Origin: Candidatus Gerdarchaeota archaeon
GTDB taxonomy: Archaea; Asgardarchaeota; Heimdallarchaeia; JABLTI01
Direction of reading: 5' to 3'
Assembly (NCBI GenBank): GCA_016840905.1
Contig: JAEORM010000232.1
Location: 1 to 10,384 of the forward strand
Length of the DNA stretch: 10,384 nt
Made by a program: the position numbers and the translations under genes. The notes beneath the pieces are model-generated. The model searched no databases and was not told the origin of the DNA. It was given only the letters and a program-made list of their open reading frames with translations. Below, one piece after another: positions 7,484-10,384 of the stretch (position 1 is the first letter of the stretch; each line of letters starts with the position of its first letter).

Positions 7484-8287
7484 ATGATAAGTGAAGAAAT
7501 TATTATACCATTTTATCACAGTACTTTAAGTGCAAAATTATTTTACCCAAATGATGAAAATGGTCGGTTCCCTGTGGTTTGTAAAGTCCATGGATTGCTT
7601 TCCACTAATTTTGATAAAGAAGAGGAATTAGCTTCTATGTTAACATCAGAAGGGATGGCTTATTTTGTATTTCATTTTACAGGTTTTAATTCTAGTCCTG
7701 GTGTAACCTCAATTCAGAAATTTCTATCCAATTTAGACCATATAGTATCATTCTTAACAAATCATCCAAAAATTGATCCATTGAAAATTGGTCTTTATGG
7801 AGTTAGCTTGGGTGGTGCTATTGCTACTTGTCATGCTTCTCGAGATCATCGAATTGCTGCTTTAGCATTACAAGCTCCTTTGTATGATTTTTCATTTATG
7901 GTTAATTATCCTGAATTTGATGCTATCTGGGAAGGATTGGCGTTTGCTGGTTTGGTTCGGTTGCCTAAAAAAGGCATCAAGAATCAACTCGTATTAGAAA
8001 TTCAAGGGAATAATCCTTTGGATTGTATAGAAGAAATAACTCCTAGACCTATAATTATCATTGCTGGTGGTAAAGATACTTTCATACCACTAGAAGGAAT
8101 AAAGAAATTGTATGCTAAAGCTGAAAATCCCAAGAGATTTTCTATGATAACAAACGCTGATCACAATTTAACTAATTATCTCGCAAGGTATGAAGTTTTT
8201 AATGAAATCAAAAATTTCTTTGTTACTTTCTTCCAAAATCAACACTTCACCTATCAAAAAATAATGGATGAAGTTGGTGCTTTTTAA
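7484..8287 (+). CDS. Alpha/beta hydrolase (serine hydrolase; possible acyl esterase/thioesterase)
   Basis: This 267-residue cytoplasmic alpha/beta hydrolase has no signal peptide or membrane segment. The catalytic triad is readable: nucleophile Ser108 in GVSLGG, Asp198 in AGGKDTFIP, and His227 in NADHNL. KVHGLLS with His35-Gly... (HG at 36-37) gives the usual oxyanion-hole region, and the strand pattern VVCKVHG...YFVFHFTGF...IGLYGVSLGG is typical of the dienelactone hydrolase/prolyl-oligopeptidase-like branch. AAGGAG at 7468-7473, 10 nt before the ATG, marks the start. It follows the carrier-protein gene by 25 bp in the same direction, so it is probably in the carboxylase operon. From this position it may be an esterase or thioesterase acting on products of the neighbouring synthase, but the substrate cannot be read from sequence. 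Confidence 0.85.
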   Translation: MISEEIIIPFYHSTLSAKLFYPNDENGRFPVVCKVHGLLSTNFDKEEELASMLTSEGMAYFVFHFTGFNSSPGVTSIQKFLSNLDHIVSFLTNHPKIDPLKIGLYGVSLGGAIATCHASRDHRIAALALQAPLYDFSFMVNYPEFDAIWEGLAFAGLVRLPKKGIKNQLVLEIQGNNPLDCIEEITPRPIIIIAGGKDTFIPLEGIKKLYAKAENPKRFSMITNADHNLTNYLARYEVFNEIKNFFVTFFQNQHFTYQKIMDEVGAF

Positions 8288-8290
8288 AAC

Positions 8291-9040
8291 TTAGATTTTT
8301 CTCAAGAGATTAATTTCACCAACAGAAATTATTTCTTTTACACCATTTTTATTCAATAACAGATTACCAGTTTCTGTGATTCCTATTTCTTTACCAACTA
8401 TTTGTTGGTCATCAATCTGAATTTTTATTTTAGTTTTATATGTAAAGGAATATTTTTTCCAAATTTCACTAATTACTTCTAATTTATCTGTAACCAACTC
8501 AGTAATTAATTCTTGATAGCTGTTAATTATTGCTTGCTCAATATCATTTAAAGAAAATTCTTTGTTTAATTCATTCCGCATAGATGAAGCTATCTCTTTT
8601 ATCTCATCAGGAAAATCTAGAATATTTACATTTATACCAACACCTAGTATAAGATGTTTTAATAAATCATCTTGTGATGAAATATCAATTAATATGCCAC
8701 CTAATTTTCTATTATTAAGAATTATATCATTAGGCCATTTAATTTGAAAAGAAGCATTTGTTAATTTTCTTAATTCTCTTATTAGTTTAATCCCAAATCT
8801 TACCGAAAATCCTTCAATTAGACTAAGAGGAATTTTCTTTTGGATAATAATTGATAACCAGACTCCTCCCTTTGGGGAAATCCATTTTCTATGTAATCTT
8901 CCTCTACCAAAAGTCTGTTCTTCAGTAATTATTATTGTTCCATCAACATTTTTCTGTTCTTTAATCAATGTCTTTGCAAATATTTGTGTAGATTCGATTT
9001 TATTAAAACGGATAATATTCAAGTTATCAGTATCATTCAT
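8291..9040 (-). CDS. birA: Biotin-protein ligase (catalytic domain only, no DNA-binding domain)
   Basis: This 249-residue enzyme activates biotin with ATP and attaches it to the carrier lysine, most likely Lys122 of the BCCP encoded nearby. Family motifs are in order: STQIFAK at 17-23, the biotinyl-AMP loop FGRGRLHRKWISPKGGVW at 44-61, KWPNDI at 101-106, KLGGILIDIS at 112-121, GVGINVN at 133-139, and a C-terminal beta domain (VGKEIGITETGNLLL). There is no N-terminal winged helix, so it cannot be the BirA-type repressor by itself. The gene converges on the hydrolase gene with only 3 bp between stop codons. The start has no clear ribosome binding site, but a TATA-like box lies about 25 bp upstream, fitting a leaderless transcript. 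Confidence 0.95.
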   Translation of the reverse strand: MNDTDNLNIIRFNKIESTQIFAKTLIKEQKNVDGTIIITEEQTFGRGRLHRKWISPKGGVWLSIIIQKKIPLSLIEGFSVRFGIKLIRELRKLTNASFQIKWPNDIILNNRKLGGILIDISSQDDLLKHLILGVGINVNILDFPDEIKEIASSMRNELNKEFSLNDIEQAIINSYQELITELVTDKLEVISEIWKKYSFTYKTKIKIQIDDQQIVGKEIGITETGNLLLNKNGVKEIISVGEINLLRKI

Positions 9041-9060
9041 AAGAATGCCTTCGCCTATTC

Positions 9061-9068
9061 ATATAATA
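9061..9068 (-). promoter_or_regulatory. Putative TATA box of birA
   Basis: TATTATAT on the minus strand is centred about 24-25 bp before the birA ATG (9040). No Shine-Dalgarno-like motif lies at the usual spacing. This fits leaderless transcription as in many archaea. AT-rich surroundings limit confidence. Confidence 0.4.
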
Positions 9069-9166
9069 GTCTTTATCACAATTTAACAATATTATACTAA
9101 TCAACATAATAAAAGGATGAGTAGATTTATAATAGCTAGTTAAAATGCCCAACATAAAATACTAAT

Positions 9167-9183
9167 AAATAAATGATTTATTT
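9167..9183. repeat. Perfect 17-bp palindrome in the speD promoter region
   Basis: AAATAAAT-G-ATTTATTT is an exact 8+1+8 dyad in the 173-bp birA/speD divergent region, 30 bp before the speD start. Its left arm could also serve as the speD TATA box (about 9166-9174), putting transcription start near 9195 and leaving the ribosome binding site in a short leader. It contains only A/T apart from the centre, so chance is a real alternative. Nothing else was recognised in this intergenic region. Confidence 0.35.
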
Positions 9184-9200
9184 GTAAGTAACAGTAAGTA

Positions 9201-9206
9201 AGGTGA
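9201..9206 (+). promoter_or_regulatory. Ribosome binding site that selects the TTG start of speD (AGGTGA)
   Basis: AGGTGA matches the 16S rRNA 3' end and lies 7 nt before TTG at 9214. The next in-frame candidate, ATG 9232, has no such motif at a usable distance. The TTG start is therefore preferred. Confidence 0.55.
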
Positions 9207-9213
9207 AAATAAT

Positions 9214-9594
9214 TTGCCTAAAGAAGAAATCATGAAATATCCATTAAAAAAACCATTAGCTGTAAAAGAGTTGCTAATTGACTTATACAATTGCAAAGCA
9301 GACCTTAATGATGAAACAGCTTTATTAGCTTTAGTTACTGAAGCATCTAAAATTGCTGGTGCACATGTTCTTCAGGCATCTGTTCATAGATTTTCACCAA
9401 TGGGTTGTAGTGTTGTGGTAATTCTCAAGGAAACACACATTTCGATTCATACTTGGCCAGAGTTTGGGTTTGCGGCATTAGATATTTTTCTCTGTGGCGA
9501 ATCACTTGATCCTTTTGTAGCATGGAACCATATCAAAGAACATTTGCAACCTAAAACATTTGAATTGAAAGAATTACCTCGAGAAATTAAGTGA
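9214..9594 (+). CDS. speD: S-adenosylmethionine decarboxylase proenzyme homologue (class 1b) with Thr at the self-cleavage position
   Basis: This 126-residue protein matches the prokaryotic SpeD fold, whose members cleave themselves to make a pyruvoyl cofactor and then decarboxylate S-adenosylmethionine (some relatives use arginine or ornithine). Visible motifs are the N-terminal helix and strand LIDLYNC, HRFSPMGCSVVVI (58-70), KETHISIHTWPEFGF (72-86) and LDIFLCG (89-95). Against Thermotoga maritima SpeD, His79 and Cys94 match the processing His68 and catalytic Cys83. Residue 74 is Thr (ACA, 9433-9435) where the cleaved, pyruvoyl-forming Ser63 should be. Thr might give a 2-oxobutanoyl group, or processing may fail. 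The start is TTG, supported by AGGTGA; ATG 9232 is the alternative. The bpsA-like gene follows at once, so decarboxylated SAM for aminopropyl transfer is the expected product. Confidence 0.85.
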   Translation: MPKEEIMKYPLKKPLAVKELLIDLYNCKADLNDETALLALVTEASKIAGAHVLQASVHRFSPMGCSVVVILKETHISIHTWPEFGFAALDIFLCGESLDPFVAWNHIKEHLQPKTFELKELPREIK

Positions 9595-9608
9595 TAGTTG
9601 ATATTTTT

Positions 9609-10384
9609 ATGTCAAAATTACCATCTTCAAATAAGACTCAAAATTTTTCTAATAATCTTTTAGAGGATATTGCTAGTCGTGCAGAATTAAAAGAGGGAAA
9701 AGAATTAGTTCGAAAGATATTACGTGAAATCTATCGAACAGGTACAATTGGTTCTAAAACTTTAGCTCGGAAATTATTCTTACCTATTCCTACAATTGCT
9801 GCTGTTCGAAAAGAACTTGAAAAGGAAGGTTTAATTGATCGTAACAATAAAGGAGCAATTTTAACAGAAGCTGGGGTAGATTTTGTAACAAGACAATTGT
9901 TAATTTCATCTTTTGAGAATTTACTGTGTAAAACTTGTGATGGCTCAACAATTGAATTACCTGCTGATGATGTTGATAAAATATTTGAAAAAATGAGAGA
10001 TTTTACCAATAAACGACCAGTTCCTAAAACAGATATTGATCAAGCTTATGGCAAACCAATAACGGCTATCAAACGTGCCTATCTTATGTTAGAGAATGAT
10101 GATATTGAAGGAAGAGAAATTGCTCTTTTAGGTGATGATGACTTTACTTCATTAGCAATAGCTCTTCTTGGTGTAAAAACTAAAATTACTGTTTTTGATA
10201 TTGATGAACGTCTATTGGAAATAATCAAAACAATTGCCCAAGAAAATAATTTTCCTATTACTTGTATTCATCATGATTTGAGATCACCACCTCCAAAGGT
10301 TTCACTAAATAAATTTGACGTTGTTCTAACAGATCCTCCATATACTATTAGTGGATTGAATCTCTTTCTCTCTAGAGCTTTACA
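9609..10384 (+). CDS. bpsA: BpsA-like N4-bis(aminopropyl)spermidine synthase (DUF43), 3' end beyond the window
   Basis: The visible 258 codons match the branched-chain polyamine synthase family, which adds aminopropyl groups from decarboxylated SAM to the internal nitrogen of spermidine. Residues about 20-85 form a winged helix (TLARKLFLPIPTIAAVRKELEKEGLI). The Rossmann catalytic domain follows, with the hallmark LGDDDFTSLA (GDDD from residue 175), VFDIDERLLEII, HHDLRSPPP, and TDPPYT with Asp242. Archaeal BpsA proteins I recall have PPE at this last motif; here it is PPY. CKTCDG near 117-122 is a short two-cysteine motif. The ATG at 9609 is annotated. An in-frame GTG at 9591 overlaps the speD stop codon by four bases and is an equally possible coupled start, adding six residues. 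It is clearly co-directional with speD and cut by the right edge. Confidence 0.85.
   Translation, partial: MSKLPSSNKTQNFSNNLLEDIASRAELKEGKELVRKILREIYRTGTIGSKTLARKLFLPIPTIAAVRKELEKEGLIDRNNKGAILTEAGVDFVTRQLLISSFENLLCKTCDGSTIELPADDVDKIFEKMRDFTNKRPVPKTDIDQAYGKPITAIKRAYLMLENDDIEGREIALLGDDDFTSLAIALLGVKTKITVFDIDERLLEIIKTIAQENNFPITCIHHDLRSPPPKVSLNKFDVVLTDPPYTISGLNLFLSRAL

Noticed and set aside
8562..8747. Plus-strand 61-codon open frame inside birA
   Set aside because: It is antisense to the conserved catalytic core of birA and has no ribosome binding site or family resemblance.
9731..10009. Minus-strand 92-codon open frame opposite bpsA
   Set aside because: It overlaps the winged-helix and linker region of the bpsA-like gene on the other strand, and its translation is low-information.

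Overview
The window is an AT-rich (roughly one third G+C), gene-dense piece of what is most likely an archaeal genome. The pointers are TATA-like boxes about 25 bp upstream of start codons that lack a ribosome binding site (accC, birA), GGAG or AGGTGA ribosome binding sites on other genes, and an adjacent speD-bpsA branched-polyamine pair. The lineage cannot be fixed from sequence alone. An Asgard or other mesophilic archaeon is a guess, and a bacterium is not excluded.

Left part, minus strand (1-5330): a carboxyltransferase subunit of acyl-CoA carboxylase (pccB-type) is followed after 36 bp by the first 1228 codons of a very large multidomain synthase. The synthase opens with two tandem FMN-type enoyl-reductase (FabK/PfaD/nitronate monooxygenase-like) domains and continues with a complete ketosynthase of the PfaA/type I polyketide synthase kind. 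It runs off the left edge.

Middle, plus strand (5503-8287): diverging from pccB across a 172-bp regulatory region are the biotin carboxylase (accC, broken by an apparent one-base frameshift in its ATP-grasp glycine loop), the biotin carrier protein (ESMKM lysine site) and an alpha/beta hydrolase. Converging on them with a 3-bp gap is a biotin-protein ligase (birA). Together this is a full acyl-CoA carboxylase with its biotinylating enzyme, placed back to back with a fatty-acid/polyketide-type synthase. The specificity residue of the carboxyltransferase is Ile, the state linked to acetyl-CoA acceptance in Streptomyces. The inferred logic is extender-unit supply (malonyl-CoA), chain building, and perhaps release by the hydrolase. 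The divergent region holds two identical copies of a 13-bp palindrome, a likely operator pair, and a 7-bp stem hairpin.

Right part, plus strand (9214-10384): a class 1b S-adenosylmethionine decarboxylase homologue (speD) and the start of a DUF43/BpsA-type branched-chain polyamine synthase (bpsA), cut by the right edge. The SpeD has Thr where the self-cleaving, pyruvoyl-forming Ser normally is. The polyamine genes show no evident functional tie to the carboxylase/synthase locus.

No RNA gene, CRISPR array, insertion sequence or long repeat was seen. No gene-free stretch exceeds about 175 bp.
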